Shown one piece after another: positions 14,576 to 23,764 of a DNA stretch of 40,326 nucleotides. Below the pieces are notes generated by a model. That model was given only the letters and a program-made list of their open reading frames with translations. It had not been told where the DNA came from and made no database searches. Both the position numbers and the translations under genes were made by a program. Source of the DNA: Acidobacteriota bacterium (GTDB lineage: Bacteria > Acidobacteriota > Terriglobia > Terriglobales > Acidobacteriaceae); assembly GCA_019243475.1 (NCBI GenBank), contig JAFAUE010000248.1, positions 1-40,326 on the forward strand, in the 5' to 3' direction. Numbering within the stretch: the first letter of the stretch is position 1; each line of letters opens with the position of its first letter.

Positions 14576-16534
14576 TCACGTGCCTACGGTTCCGATGAGT
14601 GTCAAAGCTCCGGTTGAGGTGTCGATGCTGTATATCGAGACATCATTCGAGCCGGAATTAGTCACGTAGGCAAAGTTGCTTGAAGGAAGGATAGTTATCG
14701 AGCTCGGAGCCACTCCCGCATTTACCGTTCCAATGGACGTTAAGAGTCCCGTTGTGGCGTCGATGGTGTACATGGAGATGTTGTTGGAACCAGCATTCAC
14801 CGCATAAGCGAACTTGCTGGTGGGATCCACGGCCACGGAAGTAGGACCTGCTCCTGCAGCAATGGTCCCATTCGGCGTCAGGGTTCCGTTCGTGGAGTCG
14901 ATCGTATATGTCGAGAGATCGTTATCGCCGGCATTAGCCGCATACGCGAATTTGCCGGACGGAGCGACCGTCACCGAAGTGGAATTCACTCCTGCTGCGG
15001 CCGTTCCTATGAGCGTCAAGCCGTGTGAATCGATGCTGAAGATTTCGATTGGAGTGGGAGTAAACGTCTGGTACGCGAAGTTTGCCACGTACGCGAACTT
15101 TCCGGATGGATGCACAGCAATCGACGAGGGATACAACCCGATGTCGTAGAAGACCTCACTTGTCGGCGTTAGGATCCCGTTCGTCGCATTTACTGTGTAG
15201 GTTACAACGCTTCCAATATCGTCTTCGCATGCAGTACTCGCCACATAGACAAACCTGCCCAACGGGTCGCTGGCAATTGATTGGCTACAGGTATATGCGA
15301 GAACCGGTGGAGCTATAAGCGTTAAGGTCCCGGTGTTGGGGTCGATCGTGTACATGGACACATTGTTGACGAAAGCCTCGGTGTTATTCGCCACATACAG
15401 GAACTTGCCAGAAGGATGCACGGCCATGCTGACTGGATTCGCCCCTGCCGCTATCCTGCCGTTAAGCGTGAGCGTCCCGATGGCGGTGTTAATCGTGTAC
15501 ATAGAGATATCGTTCGAAACGGAATTCGTCACATACGCAAACTTGCCGGTGGGGTCCACCGCTACTGACTGAGGAGACACTCCGCCCGTCGCAATGGTGA
15601 AGTCCAGCGAATTGGAGCTACCCCCGCCCGGAGAGGGATTGAAGACGCTAACAGTGGCTGTGCCCGTCGCAACAATGTCACTTGCCGGAATCTGCGCGGT
15701 GAGGGTGTCGGCGCCAAGAATCGTGGTTGGCCGGTCGTTGCCATTCCACCGCAAGACCGAATTGGCTGTAAAGCCATAGCCACCTACTCTCAAAGTGAAA
15801 GCTGGCCCGCCAGCGGCCGCGCCGCTTGGATCAAGGGCGACAATGTGTGGGGTCGGATTGGAAGTCTGGACGGCGAACACCGATGCATTCGAGATACCGC
15901 CGCCGGGCGCGCGGTTGATCACCGTGACTTCGAATGTGCCGACATTGGCAATATCCGAAGCTTGAATCGCCGCAGTGAGTTGCGTTGTGCTGATGAAGGT
16001 GGTTACCCGCACATTGCCATTGAAGGTGACCGTCGAGCTGCTGATGAAGTTCGTGCCGTTCACCGTTAAGGTGAATGCCGCCCCGCCGATTATGGCGCTG
16101 ATAGGCGAGACGCTGGTTATGGTTGGCGTGGGATTGATTGGAGCGGGATTGACTATGGTGAAGGGCACAGCATTCGAAGTGCCCCCACCGGGCGCAGGGT
16201 TAGTTACTGTTACGGCTGCAGTACCGGCGGAGGCAAACGCGGCGGCAGGGATGGCGGCAGTCAATTGCGTGGAGCTAACAAAGGCAGTGGTACGCGCCGC
16301 ACCGGCGAAGTTGACTACCGACGCCGAAATGAAATTCGTCCCGTTGACGGTCAGCGCAACATCTGCCTTACTGCCGGCCACGGCACTCGTGGGTGAGATT
16401 ACGGTGATCGTGGGGAGGGGATTACCGCTACGATCAGTCGAAGTCGTGCCGCCTCCGCCGCAAGCGGTAAGAAGCACAAGATTCACGACTACTAAAATCA
16501 CAAGTGCACTCGTTAGTGGCGTCCTGCTCTTCAT
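14576..16534 (-). CDS. Lipoprotein with TIG-like repeats and YncE/lactonase-type beta-propeller
   Basis: The 652-residue protein begins with a lipoprotein signal ending LTACGGGG. Three ~95-residue IPT/TIG-like repeats follow (ISPTSAVAGS, VSPISAIIGG, LDPSGAAAGG; each with LTAAI/LTAQIPASDI and PGGG.SN). The C-terminal ~340 residues are a tandem array of ~45-residue blades with the pattern PSGKFAYV.N..SN.ISMYTID...G.LT..G....G..P.SV, typical of YncE-like or 6-phosphogluconolactonase-fold surface propellers. No lactonase catalytic residues are evident. An AGGGAG ribosome site precedes the ATG. Probably a surface adhesion or scaffold protein; substrate unknown. Confidence 0.85.
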   Translation of the reverse strand: MKSRTPLTSALVILVVVNLVLLTACGGGGTTSTDRSGNPLPTITVISPTSAVAGSKADVALTVNGTNFISASVVNFAGAARTTAFVSSTQLTAAIPAAAFASAGTAAVTVTNPAPGGGTSNAVPFTIVNPAPINPTPTITSVSPISAIIGGAAFTLTVNGTNFISSSTVTFNGNVRVTTFISTTQLTAAIQASDIANVGTFEVTVINRAPGGGISNASVFAVQTSNPTPHIVALDPSGAAAGGPAFTLRVGGYGFTANSVLRWNGNDRPTTILGADTLTAQIPASDIVATGTATVSVFNPSPGGGSSNSLDFTIATGGVSPQSVAVDPTGKFAYVTNSVSNDISMYTINTAIGTLTLNGRIAAGANPVSMAVHPSGKFLYVANNTEAFVNNVSMYTIDPNTGTLTLIAPPVLAYTCSQSIASDPLGRFVYVASTACEDDIGSVVTYTVNATNGILTPTSEVFYDIGLYPSSIAVHPSGKFAYVANFAYQTFTPTPIEIFSIDSHGLTLIGTAAAGVNSTSVTVAPSGKFAYAANAGDNDLSTYTIDSTNGTLTPNGTIAAGAGPTSVAVDPTSKFAYAVNAGSNNISMYTIDATTGLLTSIGTVNAGVAPSSITILPSSNFAYVTNSGSNDVSIYSIDTSTGALTLIGTVGT

Positions 16535-16672
16535 AAAGAGCTCCCTTTAATTGCCCGTGAGTTGACGACAGCTTCCGCCACGATCCGTCGATAAGCAGCT
16601 GTGCTCATCCTCCTTTGGAGGCCCCGCAGTTCCCTCGAGCGTTGGCTCATACGAAACGCGGCGATTGATGAA

Positions 16673-17929
16673 TTACCTCGTTCCTGACGCAATCTTATGG
16701 TTCTCAGCTATTCTTTGCTGTCCGAGAACCAGAGTGTCAGTGACGCCTTGCCCGAAAGACACCGGCACTCCTTCGAAGTCATCGACCTCATTCAGGAGCA
16801 ACGCGTTATTAGTAGGAGTTCCACCTTTGAAAACATCTATGGCGATCGCGGCTCGAGCGCGACCTCGAATCCTGTTGTTCGCAATGACGTTGTCACGCGT
16901 GAAGCCCCTCACGTCGATCCCGGCGCTGAAATTGCCGAATACCGTCCCGGCAGGCGGCGACATGATCACATCGTTGTCCAACACGACGGCGTGCTCCATC
17001 GGCCACGCTGAGAATTGGCTGAACACTCCGATGCCGATTGCCTCCGGGTCAGGCCATTCGCATTCGATGCTGTTGTGGGTCACCACATAGGAACCGGTGT
17101 TGACGACACGAATCACTTCAGGGCGCGGGGCTTTTTGCGAGGAAATCGGACCGGTGTGAATCACATTGCCTTCAATGTGAGCTCGTCCGCCGATCCGGCG
17201 GAAATTGATTGCGGGTTCCGTCGTGTTGCTGATCCGATTCCCGGAAATGAAAAGATCGGCTTCGCGGTTCGGGGATTCCCCAACGCTGAATACCGTAATT
17301 CCCAGTGTGTTATCCGCAACCGATCCTCCGCTGACATCGATATCGTTGTCAGCGATCAACACCCTACCCGAGATGTTTTCGGGGTGTCCGGGTTGACCCG
17401 GAGTCGGTACGGCGCCGCTGGTATCGATGTCGATCGCGATACTGCCGCCAAGCGCGCTGCTCGGCACGATCCCATCAATCTTGCAAGAGGTGATTGTGAG
17501 ACCCGCGGCCGAATAGACGAGAATTGCCTCTGCTATCGGGTGTTCGAAGCGCAAGGCCCGAATCGAGACGTCGGCTCCGGGAGCCTCAACGTAAAACGGA
17601 ATCGTGCCTCCTTCTATCTCGGTGAGATCATCTCTGTCTCTTCCTACTCCCGATATGGCAACCGACTTCGATATTCGAATGGTTGCAGCCGGGTATTGCA
17701 TGCCCGCGAGAGCAGTCAATACGGTAGGCGGTTGGTCAAAAGAGAAGCGCCCTCTCAACGTGACTGCACCGCCCTGGTCCACCGCAGCTTGAACCGCTGG
17801 GATGTCGATGTCTGCGTGGCCGGTTCCAACCACCTCGGTGGAGTGTGCCATTGCGCTGCCCGCAAGCAGAAGCACCCCGAGAAAAAGGCTAAGAACACGA
17901 ACATCTACTGCAAGCAATGCTCGATTCAT
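16673..17929 (-). CDS. Secreted right-handed parallel beta-helix protein
   Basis: Starting at 17929 the product is 418 residues with a signal peptide (LSLFLGVLLLAGSAMA). The body shows the short-repeat pattern of a right-handed beta-helix: ISGVGRD, ISGNRISNTTEPAINFRRIGG, IEGNVIHTGPI, VVTHNSIECEW, VIANNRIRGRARAAIAID. Such folds occur in polysaccharide lyases and in surface binding proteins; no lyase active site can be named. The start is uncertain. An AGGAGA site precedes the ATG at 17929, but an in-frame ATG at 18034 has an even better AGGAGG site and would add 35 residues before the signal peptide. A diverged copy of its C-terminal part is fused to another leader at 13877-14413. Confidence 0.75.
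   Translation of the reverse strand: MNRALLAVDVRVLSLFLGVLLLAGSAMAHSTEVVGTGHADIDIPAVQAAVDQGGAVTLRGRFSFDQPPTVLTALAGMQYPAATIRISKSVAISGVGRDRDDLTEIEGGTIPFYVEAPGADVSIRALRFEHPIAEAILVYSAAGLTITSCKIDGIVPSSALGGSIAIDIDTSGAVPTPGQPGHPENISGRVLIADNDIDVSGGSVADNTLGITVFSVGESPNREADLFISGNRISNTTEPAINFRRIGGRAHIEGNVIHTGPISSQKAPRPEVIRVVNTGSYVVTHNSIECEWPDPEAIGIGVFSQFSAWPMEHAVVLDNDVIMSPPAGTVFGNFSAGIDVRGFTRDNVIANNRIRGRARAAIAIDVFKGGTPTNNALLLNEVDDFEGVPVSFGQGVTDTLVLGQQRIAENHKIASGTR
16974..17043. repeat. 70-bp block shared with 14241-14310
   Basis: Donor or partner copy of the 68/70 identical block inside the chimeric gene. It lies in the C-terminal third of the beta-helix gene. Confidence 0.85.
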
Positions 17930-18295
17930 ATTGGTTCTCCTAGGCATTAAATCGATGAGTGTTCGCCGTCTCGATACGGCGATTTTGTTGGGGCTCGAAG
18001 TCCTATTCGCGGTCCCGCTCGCGGCCATCATCATTCTGTCCTCCTAATTTGTTTGGAACGGAAACCAGCTTCGCTCCCACCGCCGGCCTTGCCCAACGCA
18101 AGGAGCGGTGGTGAACGCCGGCCACCATCGCTCACAGGGGCAGCGACACTCAATGTCTCAAGCGTGACATTCGTCTATTTCTCTTGTGGTTGTGCAAGTT
18201 GCAGCAAACGGGACACTTACAATCGGCCGGGGATTTGGAGCAGCAATCTTGCTTAAAGGTAACCGTGATAAACTCGCGGCATTTCAGGTACCTGA
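17930..18295. other. Divergent intergenic region with a stem-loop
   Basis: Between the beta-helix gene and the regulator gene there is no separate gene. The left ~105 bases can be read as an N-terminal extension of the beta-helix gene from 18034. At 18077-18111 CCACCG pairs with CGGTGG and, further in, CCTTG pairs with CAAGG. I could not identify a convincing promoter. Confidence 0.5.
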
Positions 18296-20209
18296 GTGGC
18301 TATTTCTGCACCGTCAGCGCGCATTCGCTTCGATGTTTTTGAAGCCGACTTGCGCTCCGGGGAATTGCGGAAGCATGGGCTGAAGATCAAGCTCCATCAG
18401 CAGCCCTTCCAGGTTCTCACCGCCCTGCTTGAGCACCCCGGCGAGGTCGTCACCCGCGAGGAACTGCAAGCCCGGCTATGGCCGTCCGATACCTTTGTGG
18501 ACTTCGAAGTGGGCCTGAACTCCGCGGTGAAAAAGCTGCGCGAGGCTTTGCGCGATTCCGCCGAAACGCCGCGCTTTATCGAGACGCTTCCCCGCCGCGG
18601 CTATCGCTTTATTGCGGCCATTAATAACGCCCTGCCCGTTGAGGCGCCAGCGACGGTTACGCCTCAAGAATTAGAAGATCCAGGCAATGGTGCAGCGGAC
18701 GAGAGGACGCGCAAAACCAGTCTGCCATTCCGGCGTCGTTGGCTGATAGCCGGTTTTGGTGTGGCAGTTCTTGCTGCGGGCTGCTGGTTTTTTGGCAAAC
18801 GACTACTACAACGGCAGAGCACTTCGAGCACTGCTACTCCAGCTCAAATTCGCGCCATCGCGGTTCTACCGCTCGAAAATCTCACCGGCGATCCCGGACA
18901 GGACTACTTCGCCGATGGAATGACGGACGCTCTGATTACTGACCTGGCGCAGATTAGTTCCTTGAAAGTGATCTCGCGCACTTCGACGATGCGCTACAAA
19001 CGCACACAGAAAACTCTTCCCGAAATCGGAAACGAGCTGAACGTCGACGGCATCGTGGAAGGCGCAGTGATTCGATCCGGCGAACGCGTGCGTGTTGATG
19101 CTCAATTGATCGAAGCAAAGAGCGATCGCCATATCTGGGCGAGCACGTACGAACGAAACCTTGGCGATGTAATCTCATTACAAAACGAGGTGGCCCGCGC
19201 TGTTGTTAACCAGATCCAGGCCAGGCTCACGCCTCAGGAGCAAGCACATCTCCTACGCAGCGAAACAGTCGATCCACAGACGTATGAGCTTTACCTGAGA
19301 GGCCGCCACTTCTGGAACAAACGTGACGAAGAATCAATCCGCAAGAGTATCGATAGCTTCCAACATGCCATTCAACGAAGCCCTAACTATGCCGCCGCAT
19401 ATGCCGGCGTCGCGGAAGCCTATGTTGTGCGTGACGACGTACCGCCCCAGGAAAGTTTTTCTGCCGCGAAGGCGGCGGCCCATCGAGCGCTCGAAATGGA
19501 CGAGAGTCTTGCCGCAGCCCACAACGCATTAGCAATGAGCCTTTTCGCGTACGACTGGGATTGGACCGGTGCGGAAAAGGAATTCCAGCGTGCAATTGCA
19601 CTGAACCCGAACTATGCCCAGGCGCACCAATGGTACGCACAGTATCTAAGGACCATGGGACGCCAAGACGCCGCGGTCGAGGAGCTGAAACATGCCGAGG
19701 AGCTAGACCCAATTTCCCCCGTTATCGCAGGCGGTAGCGGCAGATACGGCAAACAATATGACGTGATGATCGAGCACGCCAAAGAGAAGCTCGAACTCGA
19801 TCCCAATTCATTCGCTACATACAGGATGTTGGGAACTGCTTACGCCCTGAAAGGGATGTATCGGGAATCCATCGCGGCATATCAGAAGGCACGCGATCTC
19901 TCCGCCGGAGCTCCTCACAGCTTGGCCGACTTGGGCTATACCTATGCGATATGCGGCAAACGGGCTGAAGCGTTGAATGTAATTGGAGAGCTGGAGGAGC
20001 TCTCAAAACACAGATATGTCTCACCCTATTACTTCGCGCTAATCTATACGGGATTGGGTGAAAAAGATACGGCGTTCACGTGGCTGCAAAAGGCCGTGGG
20101 CGAGCGTTCGATATCACTTGCCAGCTTCAGAACGGGAGAGGAGTTGGCAAACTTGCGCTCTGACGCCCGCTATCGTGAACTATTGAACCGCATTGGCCTC
20201 CCGCAGTAA
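18296..20209 (+). CDS. Membrane winged-helix (CadC/OmpR-type) regulator with TolB-like and TPR domains
   Basis: The 637-residue protein starts at a GTG (18296). Residues ~8-108 form an OmpR-type winged helix (FEADLRSGELRKHG, then REELQARLWPSDTFVDFEVGLN and FIETLPRRGYRF). One membrane helix lies at about 149-166. A TolB/FlgO-like domain follows (IAVLPLENLTGDPGQDYFADGMTDAL near 188-213), then TPR repeats (for example YAQAHQWYAQYLRTMGRQDAA). By analogy with CadC the DNA-binding part is cytoplasmic and the TPR part periplasmic, so it would read an envelope signal without a kinase. It is convergent with the TonB receptor at 20237-23437. Targets are unknown. Confidence 0.9.
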   Translation: MAISAPSARIRFDVFEADLRSGELRKHGLKIKLHQQPFQVLTALLEHPGEVVTREELQARLWPSDTFVDFEVGLNSAVKKLREALRDSAETPRFIETLPRRGYRFIAAINNALPVEAPATVTPQELEDPGNGAADERTRKTSLPFRRRWLIAGFGVAVLAAGCWFFGKRLLQRQSTSSTATPAQIRAIAVLPLENLTGDPGQDYFADGMTDALITDLAQISSLKVISRTSTMRYKRTQKTLPEIGNELNVDGIVEGAVIRSGERVRVDAQLIEAKSDRHIWASTYERNLGDVISLQNEVARAVVNQIQARLTPQEQAHLLRSETVDPQTYELYLRGRHFWNKRDEESIRKSIDSFQHAIQRSPNYAAAYAGVAEAYVVRDDVPPQESFSAAKAAAHRALEMDESLAAAHNALAMSLFAYDWDWTGAEKEFQRAIALNPNYAQAHQWYAQYLRTMGRQDAAVEELKHAEELDPISPVIAGGSGRYGKQYDVMIEHAKEKLELDPNSFATYRMLGTAYALKGMYRESIAAYQKARDLSAGAPHSLADLGYTYAICGKRAEALNVIGELEELSKHRYVSPYYFALIYTGLGEKDTAFTWLQKAVGERSISLASFRTGEELANLRSDARYRELLNRIGLPQ

Positions 20210-20236
20210 CAGATCGCTTCGATTCAGCCTCATCGG

Positions 20237-23200
20237 TTAAAAAATAAACTTCAACTGCATCGCCATGGAGCGAATTCCGCCATCGGTAAGCCTCGAATTC
20301 AGGAACTGTCCCGGCGGTGAATTCACGACATCACGGCTGGGCGCTTGCACAAATTGCCGATGATTGAAAACGTTAAAGGCGTCCCAGCGAAACTCCAGCT
20401 TCTTGCCTTCCCGAACTGGAAAACGCTTGGCCAGAGCCACATCCCAGTTATTGGTGCCGCCTGCGAGCAATGTGTTCCGTCCGACCGTCGGGCTACCGGC
20501 AAGGCCGGAGCCTTCGACAAAATGAACATCGGCCGGAGTGACGCAGGTTCCCGTATCGGGATTTCTATAGCCGGTGGAGCAGGATCCCGGACCAAGGGCA
20601 GGGGTTATCAGCGCGCGTGTGTCCACCGGAGCGGCCGGATTTCCAATGTCAGGGCGATCGTTGGCAAAGCCGTCATGGTTGCGGTCAAAGCCGTTCTCCA
20701 CCGTATACGGCGTGCCCGACTGAAAAATAGTAATTCCCGAAACCGACCAATTGCCCAGTAGAAGCTGCCGCGCGCCGCGTCCTGGATCCGGCAGATCCCA
20801 AATATACGCAACCGTAAAGCGGTGACTGCGATTGAAGTCGCTGGGTCCTCGATCAAGATTCAAACCTCCGAGGCTTGCGGGAATGGAGGGCAGGTTTAGA
20901 TTTTGCGAGTTGGTATTGACCAGCAGCGACTCGCTTGCATTGTCGATGGCGCGCGACCAGGTATAGGAACCATTGATATGCAGACCTTTACCGAGCCGCC
21001 GTTCCACTTCCAGCTGCAAGGCATGATAAACCGAGTTTCCATTGCTTGAGCGAATGACTCGTGGACCAAAATCCGGATGTAATCGATTTCCATCCAATTG
21101 CCGCGGGTTCACATCGTCGCGAACAAAGAGATGATGGCTTTCTGCACCGACGTAGGCCAGATCCAGCACAAGCCCTTTTGTCAGCGTACGCTGCAGGCCC
21201 AATGTCCAGCGCTCGGTGTAAGGATTGCGAATGTTCTTATCCAATACCGCAAGCTGCCCGTCTCCAAGTCTGGGCGACGGAGCCGACTGGGGAAATTGCG
21301 AAGACCAGTTACTGGTCCCGCGTCCAGCGGAGGAGCTTACTTCATTGATCTGGACTGTATTGGGACTGTCTCCCATTATGAAGTTAAGTAATTGCGTGAA
21401 GAACGTGTCATAGCTGACCTGATAGCCGGCATGCCAAACCGTCATCCCCGAGCCTAAAATGCTGCCGAGAATTCCCGATGTGAACGATGGGGACCAGGCG
21501 AGTCCCAAAACAGGACCAAGGTTCTTTCTGTAGGAATTTACTTTGTTGGGAACGAGAAATTGACTTGCATCAAAACCCGCAAAGGCGGGAAAGCGGAGAG
21601 AATTCGCGGGCTGCCCGAAGTTCTCATAGCGCAATCCGAGGTTGAAGGTCAGCGACGGCCGCGCTTTCCACGTGTCCTCAAAGAAGTAGGACTGCCGGAA
21701 AGAGTCGGGATAGAAGACTGGATTGCCGAAATTTCGGCGGATGGTAGCAGACGGTCCGCTGAAGTCATCGAGGAAATTGGCGAACGCCGAATAGCCAGGA
21801 GAAGCGGTGTACCCAATTTGCCCACGTCCGGCGAAACCGGCTCCCAGTTGTTTGCCTAATTGCCAGAGAAACTCAACACCGTAGCGGAATGTATGAGCGC
21901 CTGCCAACTTCGATTGCGTTTCCTGCAGCAGCCAATTGTTTACATGCTCGAACTGGGGAGAGCCTCCGCCGATTCCGGGGGCAGCGAACGGAGCAGGAAG
22001 CTGTATTGCGGGGATGACACGAGCTGACGGCACGGCGTTAGCCGAAATCGGCGAATCTGCCGCTTCGCGCGCATAAGACAATCGAAGTTCATTGGTAAAC
22101 GTGCTTCCAACTGTGTAGGTGTCGCTGACCAGAAAGTTGTGGTCTCCGTTGCTGGCGTCGGCAAAGTACTGAGGAAAGGAAGGCGGAGAACCTTGCAGTG
22201 GGGATTCCATCTCGGAATCAATCAGGTAGCGGAGCGACATCTGATGCGATGGTGACCAGGAATGATCGAGACGCAAAAGACCTTCAGTGTCGTTGCGGGT
22301 TGATGGATAAGGCCATCTTGCGTTCGCAAAAACCACAGAACCGCGATCGTTGCCGCTGGCAGGATCAACCCCAAGCGTCACTGCGATTGGATTGGAGGAG
22401 CCACGAAGATCACCGAGCGAGTTCACGTACAAAGCGAGACGCGAATTGGAGGGGAATAGAGATTGTAGAGTTATGGCTGCAGAGTTCGTCGGGACGACAT
22501 AACTGAACTGGCCGGGCGAACGAAACCGGTCTTGCTGGAACGCGGCAAAGAAAAATGTCTTGTTCTTCGTGATGGGGCCGCTGACGGTAAAGCCATAGAT
22601 GTTCTCTCGGAAATCAGGAGAAGTGCTGCCGCTAGAGGTATTAAGGCTGGGCATTGAATTGAACGCTTGCGAAGTAAATCGCCATAACAGGGTTCCGTGC
22701 AGCTGATTGGTTCCCGATTTGGTAATGACGTTAACAATGCCACCACCAGCCCGACCAAACTCGGCGCCGAAGTTGCTGGTTTGAACGGAGACTTCCTGCA
22801 CGGCGTCGGCGATGTTGAAGGGCTGCGCTGTTCCAGTAAATGACAGATCGTTATTATCCGTTCCGTCGAGAAGGTAATTGTTTCCCCTGGGGCGCTGGCC
22901 GTTGATGGCGAACTGCGTGGTTTCACCTCCGTTTCCATAGACAAAGGTTCCGGATGGAGCGACCGCGCCTGGAAGCATTCCGGTGAGTGAGATTGGGTTC
23001 AAGACATCGAGCGGAAGGCGGCTTACGTCTTCGGCTTGAAAGCTGCCGCCGCGCAGCGCCGAGTCTTTCAGCAGCAGCTCTTCCACCGCGGCGTTTACCT
23101 GCACAACCAATTCGCTGCCTCCAAGCTGCAAGATACTGTCGATCGTTGTGGTGCGGTTGCTCTCGACAATCACCCCTTTGTTCAGAAAAGATGCAAATCC

Positions 23201-23437
23201 TGGCTTACTGATCCGCAGCTCAAAGACGCCAAGATCCACCGCATCGAAGCGATAGATTCCTGCCGCATTGGTGCTCGTCGACCGAACGATGCCAGTTTCG
23301 TGTTGCGTCAGGCGCACGTATGCATCTGCGACGATGGCGCCGGAGGCATCCGTTACGGTGCCAGACACAGTCCCGCGGCTTGTCTGCGCCAGCGCAGGCG
23401 TGACTAAAACAAGGATCGCAAATGCTCGGAACAACAC
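20237..23437 (-). CDS. Oar-like TonB-dependent outer-membrane receptor
   Basis: The 1066-residue protein has a signal peptide ending LVTPALAQ, a carboxypeptidase-regulatory-like domain at about 20-105 (GTVSGTVTDASGAIVADAYV), a plug domain with NGQRPRGNNYLLDGTDNND and FGAEFGRAGGGIVNVITKSGTNQLHG, and a long beta-barrel ending in the aromatic LKFIF typical of BAM substrates. Members of this family in Acidobacteriota are numerous and their ligands are mostly unknown; polymers or siderophore-like ligands are possible. The start is GTG at 23437 (a TTG follows directly); an in-frame stop lies ~30 bases upstream and GGAGG lies about 15 bases before. No TonB or ExbBD genes are nearby. Confidence 0.92.
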   Translation of the reverse strand: MLFRAFAILVLVTPALAQTSRGTVSGTVTDASGAIVADAYVRLTQHETGIVRSTSTNAAGIYRFDAVDLGVFELRISKPGFASFLNKGVIVESNRTTTIDSILQLGGSELVVQVNAAVEELLLKDSALRGGSFQAEDVSRLPLDVLNPISLTGMLPGAVAPSGTFVYGNGGETTQFAINGQRPRGNNYLLDGTDNNDLSFTGTAQPFNIADAVQEVSVQTSNFGAEFGRAGGGIVNVITKSGTNQLHGTLLWRFTSQAFNSMPSLNTSSGSTSPDFRENIYGFTVSGPITKNKTFFFAAFQQDRFRSPGQFSYVVPTNSAAITLQSLFPSNSRLALYVNSLGDLRGSSNPIAVTLGVDPASGNDRGSVVFANARWPYPSTRNDTEGLLRLDHSWSPSHQMSLRYLIDSEMESPLQGSPPSFPQYFADASNGDHNFLVSDTYTVGSTFTNELRLSYAREAADSPISANAVPSARVIPAIQLPAPFAAPGIGGGSPQFEHVNNWLLQETQSKLAGAHTFRYGVEFLWQLGKQLGAGFAGRGQIGYTASPGYSAFANFLDDFSGPSATIRRNFGNPVFYPDSFRQSYFFEDTWKARPSLTFNLGLRYENFGQPANSLRFPAFAGFDASQFLVPNKVNSYRKNLGPVLGLAWSPSFTSGILGSILGSGMTVWHAGYQVSYDTFFTQLLNFIMGDSPNTVQINEVSSSAGRGTSNWSSQFPQSAPSPRLGDGQLAVLDKNIRNPYTERWTLGLQRTLTKGLVLDLAYVGAESHHLFVRDDVNPRQLDGNRLHPDFGPRVIRSSNGNSVYHALQLEVERRLGKGLHINGSYTWSRAIDNASESLLVNTNSQNLNLPSIPASLGGLNLDRGPSDFNRSHRFTVAYIWDLPDPGRGARQLLLGNWSVSGITIFQSGTPYTVENGFDRNHDGFANDRPDIGNPAAPVDTRALITPALGPGSCSTGYRNPDTGTCVTPADVHFVEGSGLAGSPTVGRNTLLAGGTNNWDVALAKRFPVREGKKLEFRWDAFNVFNHRQFVQAPSRDVVNSPPGQFLNSRLTDGGIRSMAMQLKFIF

Positions 23438-23764
23438 GGCGAAACCAGGGTTCCTCCGGCGTTGTGCTCATGCAACGCCAAACATGGTGCCGGTATTGCC
23501 TTGACGCGCCAGCAATTCTGGTGTGTTACCTAACCTGTGTCAATCGCTAGGTCGTAATCACGAATAATCGACTGCGCCACGCGCCTGATTCTGCGCGATG
23601 CGTGTTCAGTGGAATCAAGTAAATTTTCAAGATCCTGATTCTTTCGCCACCCTGATCTCGAGTTCTCCGAAATTGGGGGGCGAGGTTGCTTCCTTGCATG
23701 CGCCGAGTCCTTAAACGTTAGAGCCTGCCGACGAGCATTCCTGCGGCCGAAATCAGATTCCGGC
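23438..23764. other. Intergenic region holding a copied 3' gene end
   Basis: No intact gene is visible between the TonB receptor and the Kelch lipoprotein. It contains a 91-bp segment nearly identical to the 3' end of the oxidoreductase gene at 35361 and its flank. A plausible upstream region for the receptor gene remains (23438-23580), without a recognisable promoter. Confidence 0.6.
23585..23675 (-). repeat. 91-bp copy of the oxidoreductase gene 3' end and flank
   Basis: It matches 35319-35409 at 86 of 91 positions. On the minus strand it still encodes NFGELEIRVAKESGS and a stop, the same C-terminus as the oxidoreductase, and the identity continues ~45 bp past the stop. The rest of the gene is absent, so this is a duplicated or leftover fragment. 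Confidence 0.85.

Noticed and set aside
14600-15580. Regular ~135-bp periodicity resembling a repeat array or CRISPR
   Set aside because: The period equals the ~45-residue blade of the propeller protein and the units are diverged coding repeats, not identical repeats with unique spacers.
15975-16550. Plus-strand frame of 191 codons opposite the TIG repeats
   Set aside because: Its repeats simply mirror the tandem TIG repeats of the minus-strand gene.
17015-17950. Long plus-strand frame opposite the beta-helix gene
   Set aside because: It is antisense to a clear signal-peptide/beta-helix gene and its translation has no family features; long antisense frames are common in GC-rich genes.
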